Notes: generated from the sequence alone by a model not told the origin. A DNA stretch of 64,000 bases from Sphingobium fontiphilum (GCF_014196635.1 NZ_JACIEB010000010.1:1-64000), one strand, 5' to 3'. Shown: positions 51,493-60,732, counted from the first letter of the stretch. Program-made: numbers and translations.

Positions 51493-52446
51493 ATGGAAGA
51501 GCCTGCACCCCCGCCGCCCGGACCCCGCCGCAGCCGCATGAGCCGGCGCGCCCGCGCCCAGGTGGAACGGGTGCGCCCCGGTCCGCGCACGATGCAGATC
51601 GTGCAGCGTGTGCTGGTCGGCACCTATCGTGACGGCTTCATCCATGCGGGCAACCTCGCCTATCTCTCGCTTATCACCCTGTTCCCCTTCTTCATCGTCG
51701 CCGCCGCGGTCGCCAGCATATTCGGCCATACGCAGGACGGGCAGGCGGCGGTCGGCGCATTCCTGGCGACGGTGCCGCCCGGCGTCGCCGATGTTGTGCG
51801 CGATCCGATCATGGGCGTGCTGCAGGCGCGGACCGGCCCGCTGCTGTGGCTGGGCGGGCTGGTCGGGCTGTGGACGGTCGGCAGCCTCATAGAAACAATC
51901 CGCGACATATTGCGCCGCGCCTATGGCACGCGCGGCACGCGCTCCTTCTGGCGATACCGGCTGAGCGCCATAGGCATCACGCTGGTCAGCGTGTTCGCGG
52001 TGATGTTCGCCTTCTCGCTTCAGGTGGTGATGACCGGCATCGACCAGCTCGTGCGCGCGCTCTTCCCCTTTGCGCAGGATGCGATTCGCCTGATCGCGCT
52101 CACCCGGCTGGTCCCGATGGCGATTTTGGGGGTGGCTTTATGGTCGCTCTTCATTTCGCTCACCCCCAGCGCCTATCGCGGGTCGCGCTACCCCAAATGG
52201 CCCGGCGCGGCGGCGACGACCCTGTGGTGGTATGGGGTGACGATGCTGTTGCCGCCCACGCTTTCGCTGCTGGGCGGCTATGATCGCACCTATGGCAGCC
52301 TGGCCGGCGTGATGATCACCCTCATTTTTTTCTTTTTCGTCGGGCTCGGCGTGGTAATTGGCGCGGAACTCAACGCGGCGCTGGCGGCCTTTGCAACGCA
52401 GGACACGGCAGCGACGCCCGAAAATCAGGGGAACCGGACCGAATGA
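51493..52446 (+). CDS. YihY/BrkB-family inner-membrane protein
   Basis: This 317-residue protein has six predicted helices and a basic N-terminus (about 1-30 after a Pro-rich start). Family motifs are GNLAYLSLITLFPFFIV near the first helix, ETIRDILRRAYGT, and YRGSRYPKWPGA. The role of this family is unclear; a former ribonuclease BN label was an error. I start it at ATG 51493; a TTG at 51484 is possible. Its stop overlaps fabI (ATGA). Confidence 0.88.
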   Translation: MEEPAPPPPGPRRSRMSRRARAQVERVRPGPRTMQIVQRVLVGTYRDGFIHAGNLAYLSLITLFPFFIVAAAVASIFGHTQDGQAAVGAFLATVPPGVADVVRDPIMGVLQARTGPLLWLGGLVGLWTVGSLIETIRDILRRAYGTRGTRSFWRYRLSAIGITLVSVFAVMFAFSLQVVMTGIDQLVRALFPFAQDAIRLIALTRLVPMAILGVALWSLFISLTPSAYRGSRYPKWPGAAATTLWWYGVTMLLPPTLSLLGGYDRTYGSLAGVMITLIFFFFVGLGVVIGAELNAALAAFATQDTAATPENQGNRTE

Positions 52447-53249
52447 ATGGCTTGATGGCGGGAAAGCGCGGCCTCATCATGGGCCTTGCCAACGACAAGT
52501 CGCTGGCCTGGGGCATTTCCAAGGCGCTGAGCGCGCAGGGCGCGCAGCTCGCCTTTTCCTATCAGGGCGAGGCGCTGGCCAAGCGCGTGAAGCCGCTGGC
52601 GGAGCAGGTCGGGTCGGATTTCCTGATCGATTGCGACGTGTCGGACATGGACAAGCTGGACGCGGCCTTCGCGGAGATCGAGGCGCGCTGGGGCGCCCTC
52701 GACTTCGTCGTTCACGCCATCGGCTTTTCCGACAAGAACGAACTGCGCGGCCTGTATGTCGATACCAGCCTCGACAATTTCCTGCTGACCATGAACGTGT
52801 CGGCCTACAGTTTCGTCGCCGTCACCAGGCGCGCCCGTGCGCTGATGCCGAACGGCGGCAGCATCCTGACATTGAGCTATTATGGCGCGGAAAAGGTCAT
52901 CCCCCATTATAACGTCATGGGCGTGGCGAAGGCCGCCCTGGAAACCAGCGTCAAATATCTGGCGATGGACCTGGGGCCGGAAAACATCCGCGTCAACGCC
53001 ATTTCGGCCGGGCCGATTAAGACGCTGGCGGCTAGCGGCATCGGCGATTTCCGCTATATTCTGAAGTGGAACGAGCTGAATTCGCCGCTGCGCCGCAATG
53101 TGACGATCGAGGATGTCGGCGGGGCGGGGCTCTACCTGTTGTCCGACCTGGCTTCGGGCGTCACCGGCGAAATCCACCATGTCGACGCTGGCTATAACGT
53201 CATCGGCATGAAGGCAGAGGACGCGCCCGACATCGCGCTGGAAAAATGA
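52443..53249 (+). CDS. fabI: Enoyl-[acyl-carrier-protein] reductase (NADH)
   Basis: This 268-residue short-chain-dehydrogenase-type enzyme has the FabI-specific glycine pattern GLANDKSLAWGIS, with active-site Tyr146 and Tyr156 and Lys163, the same numbering as E. coli FabI. Also present are NVSAYSFVAV and ISAGPIKTLAASGI (substrate loop). It carries out the last reduction step of fatty-acid elongation and is the triclosan target. It is coupled to the yihY gene by a four-base overlap. A repeat-flanked DUF559 gene follows. Confidence 0.96.
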   Translation: MNGLMAGKRGLIMGLANDKSLAWGISKALSAQGAQLAFSYQGEALAKRVKPLAEQVGSDFLIDCDVSDMDKLDAAFAEIEARWGALDFVVHAIGFSDKNELRGLYVDTSLDNFLLTMNVSAYSFVAVTRRARALMPNGGSILTLSYYGAEKVIPHYNVMGVAKAALETSVKYLAMDLGPENIRVNAISAGPIKTLAASGIGDFRYILKWNELNSPLRRNVTIEDVGGAGLYLLSDLASGVTGEIHHVDAGYNVIGMKAEDAPDIALEK

Positions 53250-53258
53250 CATGATGAA

Positions 53259-53319
53259 CCCTCTCCCCTTTGGGGGAGAGGGAGGGGCCCGCCGCGACGC
53301 GGCGGGAGGGTGAGGGGCA
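53259..53319. repeat. Palindromic repeat, left copy flanking the DUF559 gene
   Basis: The 61-bp unit contains CTCTCCCCTTTGGGGGAGAG (hairpin) and CCCGCCGCGACGCGGCGGG (second hairpin), ending GAGGGTGAGGGG. The right copy at 53671-53733 is the same unit inverted. It begins 10 bp after the fabI stop. Such CTCTCCCC...GGGTGAGGGG units are common REP-type intergenic repeats in proteobacteria. Confidence 0.8.
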
Positions 53320-53320
53320 G

Positions 53321-53737
53321 ATGGCGGGGCGATACAAGGTCGGCGACGGCACGATTGCCAGAGCCAGAGATCTGAGGAAAAATCCGACGCCAGCCGAAGG
53401 CGCGCTGTGGAACGCGGTCCGGAAATCCCAACTCAACGGCTTAAAGTTTCGACGGCAGCAGCGCATCGGTCCTTATTTCGTTGATTTTGCCTGCCTGGCG
53501 ATGCGTTTGATCGTGGAGGTCGACGGCGAGACTCATGCAATGACCCGCGCATATGATGCAAAGAGAACGCTGTTTTTGGAAAATGAAGGATATCATGTGC
53601 TTCGCTTTGACAACCGAGATGTGCTGAGCAATTTGGAAGGCGTGCTCGCCAATATTTGCCGGGCTTTAGTCCCCTCACCCTCCCACTCGGCCAAGCCGAG
53701 CGGGCCCCTCCCTCTCCCCCAGGGGGAGAGGGGATAA
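53321..53737 (+). CDS. DUF559-domain (Vsr/restriction-endonuclease-like) protein
   Basis: In this 138-residue protein, residues about 12-115 are a DUF559 domain: [20 protein letters not shown], the catalytic-type strand [18 protein letters not shown] (PD-(D/E)xK-like Asp...Glu-x-Asp) and [18 protein letters not shown]. These are presumed nucleases related to Vsr; the function is unproven. The last 25 codons ([20 protein letters not shown]) are read from the right palindromic repeat. The stop overlaps the aroC ATG (TAATG). Start at ATG 53321, right behind the left repeat. Confidence 0.85.
   Translation: MAGRYKVGDGTIARARDLRKNPTPAEGALWNAVRKSQLNGLKFRRQQRIGPYFVDFACLAMRLIVEVDGETHAMTRAYDAKRTLFLENEGYHVLRFDNRDVLSNLEGVLANICRALVPSPSHSAKPSGPLPLPQGERG
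53671..53733. repeat. Palindromic repeat, right copy (inverted), overlapping the aroC RBS
   Basis: CCCCTCACCCTCCCACTCGG at 53671 mirrors the left copy's tail, and CTCTCCCCCAGGGGGAGAG near the end mirrors its head. The inner loop differs (CTCGGCCAAGCCGAG instead of CCGCGACGCGG). The final GGGGGAGAGGGG provides the purine-rich Shine-Dalgarno-like stretch directly before the aroC ATG at 53737. Confidence 0.8.
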
Positions 53738-54807
53738 TGAGCTTCAACACATTTGGCCGCGTCTTTCGCTTCACCACCTGGGGCGAAAGCCATGGACCCG
53801 CCATCGGCGCGGTCGTCGACGGCTGCCCGCCCGGTTTGGCGTTGAGCGAGGCGGACATTCAGCCCTTCCTCGACAAGCGCAAGCCCGGCACGTCCAAATT
53901 CACCACCCAAAGGCGGGAGGCGGACGAGGTGCGCATCCTGTCGGGCGTGTTCGAGGGGCGGACGACCGGCACGCCGATCAGCCTGCTGATCGAGAACACC
54001 GACCAGCGGTCGAAGGATTATTCGGACGTCGCCAGGGCCTATCGCCCCGGCCATGCCGATTATGCCTATGACGCCAAATATGGCTTTCGCGACTATCGCG
54101 GCGGCGGGCGATCCTCGGCGCGCGAAACGGCGAGCCGGGTGGCGGCGGGCGCGGTGGCGCGCGCGGTGATCCCCGATGTCGACATTTTCGCCTGGGTCAG
54201 CGCCATTGGCGGCGACGCCATCGACTATGCTGATTTCGACGCGGCGCAGATTGACCAGAACCCGTTTTTCTGTCCCGATCCGGCGGCGGCCGTCCGCTGG
54301 GAGGCGATGGTCGACGCCGCGCGCAAGGACGGGTCTTCGCTGGGCGCGGTGGTGGAATGCGTGGCGAGCGGGGCGCCCGCGGGCTGGGGCGCGCCGCTCT
54401 ATGCCAAGCTCGACAGCGAACTGGCCGCCGCGATGATGAGCATCAACGCTGTCAAGGGCGTGGAGATTGGCGACGGCTTCGGCGCCGCTGCCCTGCGCGG
54501 TGAAGAAAATGCCGATGCGATGCGGCCGGGCGAAAACGGCCCGACCTTCATGGCCAATCATGCCGGCGGCATTGCGGGCGGCATTTCCACCGGCCAGCCG
54601 ATCCGCCTGCGCGTGGCGTTCAAGCCGACCAGCTCGATCCTGATCCCCGTCGACACGGTAACGCGGGAGGGTGAAGCCTCGCAGATCATCACCAAAGGGC
54701 GGCATGACCCGTGCGTCGGCATTCGCGGCGTGCCGGTGGTCGAAGCGATGATGGCGCTGGTGCTGGCCGACCAGTATCTGCTCCACCGCGCGCAATGCGG
54801 GGAATGA
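53737..54807 (+). CDS. aroC: Chorismate synthase
   Basis: This 356-residue protein has the family signatures [18 protein letters not shown] (near the N-terminus), [30 protein letters not shown] and [18 protein letters not shown]. It converts EPSP to chorismate and requires reduced FMN. ATG 53737 overlaps the DUF559 stop codon. Its ribosome binding site lies in the repeat 53671-53733, so an insertion event seems to have reshaped the translation start of an essential gene. Confidence 0.97.
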   Translation: MSFNTFGRVFRFTTWGESHGPAIGAVVDGCPPGLALSEADIQPFLDKRKPGTSKFTTQRREADEVRILSGVFEGRTTGTPISLLIENTDQRSKDYSDVARAYRPGHADYAYDAKYGFRDYRGGGRSSARETASRVAAGAVARAVIPDVDIFAWVSAIGGDAIDYADFDAAQIDQNPFFCPDPAAAVRWEAMVDAARKDGSSLGAVVECVASGAPAGWGAPLYAKLDSELAAAMMSINAVKGVEIGDGFGAAALRGEENADAMRPGENGPTFMANHAGGIAGGISTGQPIRLRVAFKPTSSILIPVDTVTREGEASQIITKGRHDPCVGIRGVPVVEAMMALVLADQYLLHRAQCGE

Positions 54808-55004
54808 GGTAGGGCGGGCTGATCCGCGCCCCATCGCCCCGCGCCGCCGCCCGGTCGTGCAAAAGACCCGTGACGAATCGCCCGATCGGGCGTAGCATCC
54901 CGGTTAACGCCCGCGGGTGGGCGTGCGGCAGAGCGAAAGCCGGGGAGCGTCACCGCGCATTGCGCGGACTTGACGGTCAAAATGTCCCTTCCACGCCGCA
55001 ATAG

Positions 55005-55036
55005 AGGGGCCAGCCATGCAACCATGGCTGGCCCCT
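55005..55036. terminator. Perfect 14-bp stem hairpin between aroC and the SLC13 gene
   Basis: AGGGGCCAGCCATG (55005-55018) pairs exactly with CATGGCTGGCCCCT (55023-55036) over a CAAC loop, followed by TTCGTT. It is about 200 bp after aroC, which is long for a simple terminator. A TTGACG hexamer at about 54970 raises the possibility of a short transcript ending here. Confidence 0.6.
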
Positions 55037-55072
55037 TTCGTTATGGGGCTGGCATGATCCGGTAATGAGGGG

Positions 55073-56902
55073 ATGATGCCGGGCGAGACGCGACTGCGCG
55101 ATCAGGGGGACCAGACCGGAATGCAGGCTATATCCGCGCTGCTGGGCGCTTATCGCGCGGAAGTGGGCCTGATCATCCTGGCCATCATGTTCGTCGAGTT
55201 CGTGCGCGAACGCTATTCCCCGACCGTCATCTCGGTGCTGGGCGCGTGCACCTATGCCGCGCTGGGCCTGATCGACGAGAAGGGGCTGTTTTCGGTCTTC
55301 TCCAACAGCGCGCCGCTGACCATCGGGGCGATGTTCGTGCTGGCGGGGGCGCTGATCCGCACGGGAACGCTCAACCGCGTCGCCGATTTCATCATGGCGC
55401 GGGCGGAAAAACATCCGCGCCTCGCCATTGCCGAGGTGATGCTGGGCGCGACCGCCGCCTCCGCCTTCCTCAACAACACGCCGGTCGTCGTCGTCCTCAT
55501 CCCCATCATCTTCAAACTGGCGCAGGTGACCGGTGTGCCGGTCAAGAAGCTGATGATGCCGCTGTCCATCGTTGCGGTGCTGGGCGGCTGCATCACCCTG
55601 ATCGGGACATCGACCAACCTGATCGTTGCGGGCATCGCCGCTGAACAGGGCATGACCCCGTTCGGCATATTCGACATCGCGCCCTATGGCCTGGCCGGAA
55701 TGGTCGTGGGGCTCGCGACACTGGTCAGCCTGTCCTTCCTGCTGCCCAGCGACCCGCCCGCCATTTCCGGCGAGGATGGCGGCAATGCCCAGGATTATCT
55801 GACCGAGCTGGTGGTGCCGCATGACAGCGACCTGATCGGGCGGGAAATCGGTTCGCTGACCGTCTTCGGCCGCTCGGCCGTGCTGATCGGGCTCAAGCGG
55901 TCGGGCCAGATATTGCGCGGCGATCTGAGCGGGGAAGAATTGCACCGCGGCGACCGGCTGATCGTGCGGGCGGATGGCACGGCGATCATGACCCTGCGCG
56001 AGGGCCGCCAGTTCGAGCTGGGCATCGCCGCCGATTCGGAAACATCGGCCAGCGAGGGCACGGTGATCGAGGCGATGATCGCGCCCAGCCACCCGTCCAT
56101 CGGCGAAAGGTTGATGGACATCCCCTTCCTCCACGCCCTGCGCGTGCGAATCATCGGCATCAACCGCGCCCGCCACCTGCCCGGACCCGACCTGGCCGAC
56201 GCCCGTGTGCGGGGCGCGGACCGGCTGCTGATCGCGGGCAGCGACGACGCGATGCGGGCGTTGCGCGACAATCCCAACCTGATGGGCGTCGATATCAGCC
56301 GAACCCGCGCTTATCGCCGCAACAAGGCGTGGATCGCGATCATCGCCATGGCCGCCGTCATCCTGCTGTCCGCGCTCGACATCGTCAGCATCGGCCTGGG
56401 CGCGTTCATCGCCGTGGGCATCATCCTCGTCACCCGTTGCATCGACGCGGAAGAGGCGTGGAGCGCCATCGACGGCGACGTGCTGGTGCTGATCTTCGCC
56501 ATGCTGGCGGTGGGCCTGGCGCTGGAACAGGCGGGCAGCGTGGCGTTGATGGTCGGGTGGATCACCCCGGTGATGCAGGCGGCGCCCGCCTGGACATTGG
56601 TGTTCATCGTCTATTTCGCCGCCCTCATCCTGTCGGAACTGCTCAGCAACAACGCGGTCGCCGCGCTGATGACGCCGATCACCATCGCGCTCGCCGATCA
56701 ATTGGGCGCGGACCCGCGCCCGTTGGTGATCGCGCTGATGATCGGCGCGTCGGCCTGTTTCGCGACGCCCATCGGCTATCAGACCAATGCGCTCGTCTAC
56801 GCGGCGGGCGATTACCGCTTTGCCGATTTCGTGCGGATCGGCGTGCCGCTGAACCTGACCGTCGGGCTGGCGGTATGCTCCATGCTGGTGCTGCTGGGGT
56901 AG
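55073..56902 (+). CDS. SLC13/DASS-type permease with two TrkA-C domains
   Basis: This 609-residue protein has about 11 hydrophobic helices in two halves. These carry the family motifs SAFLNNTPVVVVLIPI and TLIGTSTNLIVAGIA in the first and SELLSNNAVAALMTPI in the second. Two cytoplasmic RCK/TrkA-C domains (about 235-310 and 325-405) lie between them. Relatives transport sulfate, dicarboxylates or other anions; the substrate is not readable. The start is either of two adjacent ATGs at 55073/55076 behind GAGGGG, or ATG 55121. Confidence 0.88.
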   Translation: MMPGETRLRDQGDQTGMQAISALLGAYRAEVGLIILAIMFVEFVRERYSPTVISVLGACTYAALGLIDEKGLFSVFSNSAPLTIGAMFVLAGALIRTGTLNRVADFIMARAEKHPRLAIAEVMLGATAASAFLNNTPVVVVLIPIIFKLAQVTGVPVKKLMMPLSIVAVLGGCITLIGTSTNLIVAGIAAEQGMTPFGIFDIAPYGLAGMVVGLATLVSLSFLLPSDPPAISGEDGGNAQDYLTELVVPHDSDLIGREIGSLTVFGRSAVLIGLKRSGQILRGDLSGEELHRGDRLIVRADGTAIMTLREGRQFELGIAADSETSASEGTVIEAMIAPSHPSIGERLMDIPFLHALRVRIIGINRARHLPGPDLADARVRGADRLLIAGSDDAMRALRDNPNLMGVDISRTRAYRRNKAWIAIIAMAAVILLSALDIVSIGLGAFIAVGIILVTRCIDAEEAWSAIDGDVLVLIFAMLAVGLALEQAGSVALMVGWITPVMQAAPAWTLVFIVYFAALILSELLSNNAVAALMTPITIALADQLGADPRPLVIALMIGASACFATPIGYQTNALVYAAGDYRFADFVRIGVPLNLTVGLAVCSMLVLLG

Positions 56903-56932
56903 GGCCAATAGGGTGCGGTCGGCCCTGTCAGG

Positions 56933-56964
56933 GGTTGGCTTCTTTGGGCAAGAAGAGGCCAACC
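56933..56964. terminator. Hairpin after the SLC13 permease gene
   Basis: GGTTGGCTTCTTT (56933-56945) pairs with GAAGAGGCCAACC (56952-56964), giving 13 pairs with two G-T wobbles and a GGGCAA loop. It lies 30 bp after the stop codon. No T-tract follows, so intrinsic termination is uncertain. Confidence 0.35.
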
Positions 56965-57060
56965 GGCCGCGCCGCCCGCCTTGCAGGAACCCAAACGCAC
57001 CGGTTGCTGCGCCCCCCTCAGGCGCGCAGCGTGACCGGCCCATTTTATCAGGACGCCCCG

Positions 57061-57846
57061 ATGACCAGCCTGCCCTTCACCCAGGTCGACGCCTTTGCCG
57101 ACAGCCCCTTCACCGGCAATCCCGCCGCAGTCATGCCGCTCGACGCCTGGCTGGCCGATGACGTGTTGCAGGCCATCGCGGCTGAAAACAACCTGTCCGA
57201 AACCGCCTTCACCGTGCCGCTGGCGAACGACCCGGAAGCGGATTTCGAACTGCGCTGGTTCACCCCCGCGGTGGAGGTGAAACTGTGCGGCCACGCCACG
57301 CTGGCGAGCGGCCATGTGCTGATGCAGGGCGAACGGGTCCGCTTTCGCACCCGCCATGCCGGGCTGTTGACGGTGACGCGCGCGGGCGATGGCTATGCGC
57401 TGTCGCTGCCCGCATGGCACATGGCGCCGCGCGCCCTGCCGGACCTGGCCGCCGGGCTGGGCGGCGCGCCGGTCGAATCGCACTGGCGCGAGGGCGGATA
57501 CAGCCTGTTCCTGTTCCCCGACGCCGCGACCGTGCGCGCGCTGACCCCTGATTTCGTCGCGCTCAAACGGCTGGGCGACATCATGCTCATCGCGACCGCG
57601 CCGGGCGAGGATAGCGACATCCTCTCGCGCGTGTTCGTGCCGGGCGGCGGCGTCGATGAGGATCCGGTGACGGGATCGGCCCATTGCCTGCTCACCCCCT
57701 TCTGGGCGGGGCGGCTGGGCAAGACGGCGCTTTCGGCGGTTCAGGCGTCGGCGCGCGGCGGGCGCATCGGCTGCGAACTGGCGGGCGACCGGGTAATCCT
57801 GTCGGGCCGGTGCCGCACCGTGATCGAGGGGTGTTTCTTCCTTTAA
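57061..57846 (+). CDS. PhzF-family isomerase/epimerase
   Basis: This 261-residue protein has the two-lobed diaminopimelate-epimerase-like fold. It opens with FTQVDAFADSPFTGNPAAV, has the catalytic acid Glu47 in NNLSETAF, RWFTPAVEVKLCGHATLA, and DEDPVTGSAHCLL. No phenazine genes surround it, so it is one of the many PhzF-like proteins with unknown substrate. Its stop codon overlaps the stop of the convergent serine-hydrolase gene. Confidence 0.9.
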   Translation: MTSLPFTQVDAFADSPFTGNPAAVMPLDAWLADDVLQAIAAENNLSETAFTVPLANDPEADFELRWFTPAVEVKLCGHATLASGHVLMQGERVRFRTRHAGLLTVTRAGDGYALSLPAWHMAPRALPDLAAGLGGAPVESHWREGGYSLFLFPDAATVRALTPDFVALKRLGDIMLIATAPGEDSDILSRVFVPGGGVDEDPVTGSAHCLLTPFWAGRLGKTALSAVQASARGGRIGCELAGDRVILSGRCRTVIEGCFFL

Positions 57847-58976
57847 CCGGGGAACAGCGCGATCAGTTTCGCAAGGCCCGCGCGCAGCGCCGCGCGCTGC
57901 TCCTTGTCCGGCGACATGCCCAGCCGCACCACCGTCAACTTCTGGCGCGGCGACACCAGCACATATTGGCCATTATGGCCGACGCAGCCGAACAGGCTTT
58001 CGGGCGCCAGCCCCGGCATCAGCGCGCTGTCCTCGCTCGCGTGGTTGAGCCAGACATGACCGCCATAGGCCGGGTTGCGCAGCGACGGCGTCAGCATGAA
58101 ATCGATCCAGCGTTCGGCGACCACCTGTTGCCCGTTCACCCGGCCGCGATTGCGCAGCAATTCGCCGAAGCGGCCATAGTCGCGCGCCGTCATGTGCAGG
58201 ATCGACCCGCCGATGAAGGTGCCGCGCGCATCATATTCGGGCGTCAGGCTGTTCAGGCCGACCGGGCCCTTCAGCCGCCCGTCGATGAACTGCTGCATCG
58301 CGCGCTGGCGGGTGGCGGGATCGTCGCTGTTGGTTAGTTGCCGGGTCATTAGGTCGGACAGGATCACGCTGGTCCCGGTCGAATAGGAAAAGACGGCGCC
58401 CGGCGCATGGGCAAGCGGCTTGGACGCGGCAAAGCCAGCCATGTCCGCCGACCCGTCGGTGAACAGCATCCGCACCGTGTCGGCATCGGCGATGCGGTCC
58501 GCATCCTCGCTATGGTCGAGGCCCGACGACATGGTCAGCAATTGCCGCAGGGTAATGCGTCCGCGCGGATCGCCGGGCTGTTCCCAGTTGCGCAACGGCG
58601 CCTGCGCGTCGAGCGCCAGCCGCCCGTCCGACACCATCAAGCCTACCAGCACCGCCGTCACGCTCTTGGCCACCGACCAGGATAGTAGCTTGCTGTCCGG
58701 GCCAAAACCGGGGGCGTAATATTCCGCCACGATCCGGCCGCGATGCATCACCAGCAGGGCGCGGGTTTCGCCCATGTCGGCGTCGTCCATGATCGCGTCC
58801 ATCGCGCCGCGCAGCGACGATTGCGCCACGGGCGAATCGCCCGCCACCTTTTCGAAGGGCGCGTCCGGCGGGCTGACCGCGTGGGACACGCCCCATGCCG
58901 TAACGGAAAGCAGGGCCAGGGTTGCACCGGCCATCATTATCGTCTTGAAGTCGCGCCGCATGGAAAGGCGGCCCAT
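57843..58976 (-). CDS. Class C beta-lactamase-related serine hydrolase
   Basis: This protein of about 377 residues has an N-terminal signal or anchor segment (IMMAGATLALLSVTAWGVSHA). The active-site motif is S-x-x-K in SWSVAKSV (Ser101-Lys104), with a YxN-like position at FSYSTG and a final VGHNGQYV block. It resembles esterases and peptidases of the DUF-type penicillin-binding fold rather than a true AmpC. The start is ATG 58976; ATG 58961 is possible. It is divergent from a small gene at 59003. Confidence 0.85.
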   Translation of the reverse strand: MGRLSMRRDFKTIMMAGATLALLSVTAWGVSHAVSPPDAPFEKVAGDSPVAQSSLRGAMDAIMDDADMGETRALLVMHRGRIVAEYYAPGFGPDSKLLSWSVAKSVTAVLVGLMVSDGRLALDAQAPLRNWEQPGDPRGRITLRQLLTMSSGLDHSEDADRIADADTVRMLFTDGSADMAGFAASKPLAHAPGAVFSYSTGTSVILSDLMTRQLTNSDDPATRQRAMQQFIDGRLKGPVGLNSLTPEYDARGTFIGGSILHMTARDYGRFGELLRNRGRVNGQQVVAERWIDFMLTPSLRNPAYGGHVWLNHASEDSALMPGLAPESLFGCVGHNGQYVLVSPRQKLTVVRLGMSPDKEQRAALRAGLAKLIALFPG

Positions 58977-59002
58977 AGCATCGCCCGGCGGAAAAGGGGA
59001 GC

Positions 59003-59323
59003 ATGACAAAGCGACAATGGATGATCCGGGGGGGCCTGCTGGCGGTCGCCATGCTTCTGGCGGCGCTGGCCTGGCATTGGTCGGCGCTGGTGGCGCGGGC
59101 GCGCGTGGGCGCGGCCTATGGCGCGCGGATCACCTGTTCCTGCCGCTATGTCGAGGGGCGCGACATGGGCAGTTGCGCGAAGGACAAGGAACCGGGGATG
59201 GCGCTGGTGCGCCTGTCCGACGATCCCGATTCGCGCGCCGTGAGCGCCAGCGTGCCCATGCTGGCCGGCGCGCGCGCGCAATTCCGGCCCGGCTGGGGAT
59301 GCATTATCGACCCGGCGCATTGA
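59003..59323 (+). CDS. Small secreted or membrane-anchored hypothetical protein
   Basis: In this 106-residue protein, the N-terminal hydrophobic helix (LLAVAMLLAALAWHWSALVA) is followed by a short domain with four cysteines in TCSCRYVEGRD, SCAKDKE and WGCIIDP. Two disulfides or a metal site outside the membrane are likely. I do not recognise the family. It is divergent from the serine-hydrolase gene, with starts only 26 bp apart, suggesting shared control and perhaps a shared task. Confidence 0.6.
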   Translation: MTKRQWMIRGGLLAVAMLLAALAWHWSALVARARVGAAYGARITCSCRYVEGRDMGSCAKDKEPGMALVRLSDDPDSRAVSASVPMLAGARAQFRPGWGCIIDPAH

Positions 59324-59397
59324 CGCGCGGGGTGGCGCGGGCGCGCGCCGCGTTCTAGGCTCCTTCGCATGACAGCGGCCGACCACAGGCCGCCACC

Positions 59398-60732
59398 ATG
59401 ATGCAGGAGATGATGATGACTGGCGACAATTCCGCCGACCCCAAGGGCGTGGCCGCCCGCCGCCGCCCAAAGCCCGCCTTGCTGGAGATTGACGGCCACA
59501 GGCTGAAACCCGCGACGCTGATGATGGGCCATGGCTATGATCCGGCTCTGTCGGAAGGGGCGCTGAAGCCGCCTATCTTTCTCACCTCCACCTTCGCCTT
59601 TGAAAGCGCGGCGGCGGGCAAGCGTCATTTTGAGGGCGTGACCGGCCTGCGCCCCGGCGGCGCTGATGGCCTCGTCTATTCCCGCTTCAACGGCCCCAAT
59701 CAGGAGATTGCCGAGGATCGGCTGGCGCTGTGGGACGAGGCGGAGGACGCGCTGCTCTTTTCCAGCGGCATGGCCGCCATCGCCACCACCTTGCTGGCGC
59801 TGGTGCGGCCGGGCGATGTAATCGTCCATTCCGCCCCGCTCTATGCCGCGACGGAGGCGCTGATCGGGCGGATATTGGGCCAGTTCGGGGTGCAATGGCT
59901 GGACTTCCCAGCAGGCGCGGGCGAGGATGAGATTGGCGCGGTGCTTGAAAAGGCGCGCACCATGGGCCGGGTGGCGCTCATCTTCCTCGAAAGTCCAGCC
60001 AATCCCACCAATGTGCTGGTCGACGTCGATGCCGTGGTTGCGCGGCGCAACTTTCTGTTCGGCGGCGACGCGCATGTGCCGCCCATCGCCATCGACAACA
60101 CGTTCCTGGGTCCGCTCTGGCATCGCCCGATCGCGCATGGCGCCGATCTGGTGCTCTACAGCCTCACCAAATATGCCGGCGGGCACAGCGATCTGGTGGC
60201 GGGCGGCGTGCTGGGCGGCAAGGCGCTGATCGACGCCATCCGCCTGATGCGCAACACCATCGGAACGATATTGGACCCGCATTCGGCATGGATGCTGCTG
60301 CGTTCGCTGGAGACGCTGGAATTGCGGATGACGCGGGCGGGCGAAAACGCCGCGAAGGTCTGCGCCTGGCTGCGCGATCAGCCACAGGTGGAACGGGTCG
60401 TCTATCTGGGCTTCCCCGACGATGAACGCCAGCGCGACATCTATGCCCGCCATTGCACCGGCGCGGGGTCGACCTTCTCGCTTTACCTGAAAGGCGGCGA
60501 GGCGGAGAGCTTCGCTTTCCTCGACGCGCTACGCATCGCCCGGCTGGCGGTCAGCCTGGGCGGCACGGAGACGCTGGCCAGCCATCCCGCCGCGATGACG
60601 CACCTGTCGGTCCCCGCCGAGCGCAAGCGGAGGCTGGGCATCACCGACAATATGGTGCGCATTTCCATCGGGTGCGAGGATGCCGACGACTTGATCGCCG
60701 ATTTCGCCCATGCGCTGCGGGCGATGGGGTGA
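59398..60732 (+). CDS. Cystathionine gamma-synthase/methionine gamma-lyase family PLP enzyme
   Basis: This 444-residue fold-type I PLP enzyme has the cofactor lysine Lys258 in YSLTKYAGGHSDLVAG, the pyridine-nitrogen Asp in AIDNTFLGP (Asp233), SSGMAAIATTLLAL and ESPANPT. Its longer N-terminus and sequence place it in the less-studied group annotated as cystathionine gamma-synthase family rather than MetB or MetZ. Exact reaction not certain. Several ATGs follow each other (59398-59416), with CAGGAG between them favouring a later one. The 2-hydroxyacid dehydrogenase gene starts 4 bp later. Confidence 0.88.
   Translation: MMQEMMMTGDNSADPKGVAARRRPKPALLEIDGHRLKPATLMMGHGYDPALSEGALKPPIFLTSTFAFESAAAGKRHFEGVTGLRPGGADGLVYSRFNGPNQEIAEDRLALWDEAEDALLFSSGMAAIATTLLALVRPGDVIVHSAPLYAATEALIGRILGQFGVQWLDFPAGAGEDEIGAVLEKARTMGRVALIFLESPANPTNVLVDVDAVVARRNFLFGGDAHVPPIAIDNTFLGPLWHRPIAHGADLVLYSLTKYAGGHSDLVAGGVLGGKALIDAIRLMRNTIGTILDPHSAWMLLRSLETLELRMTRAGENAAKVCAWLRDQPQVERVVYLGFPDDERQRDIYARHCTGAGSTFSLYLKGGEAESFAFLDALRIARLAVSLGGTETLASHPAAMTHLSVPAERKRRLGITDNMVRISIGCEDADDLIADFAHALRAMG

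Noticed and set aside
54830..55040. 6S RNA or another large structured RNA after aroC
   Set aside because: No closed long stem with a central bubble could be drawn; only the terminal hairpin is convincing.
54977..57043. 688-codon minus-strand frame opposite the SLC13 permease
   Set aside because: Antisense shadow rich in Asp/His/Arg/Gln; the plus strand shows conserved permease motifs.
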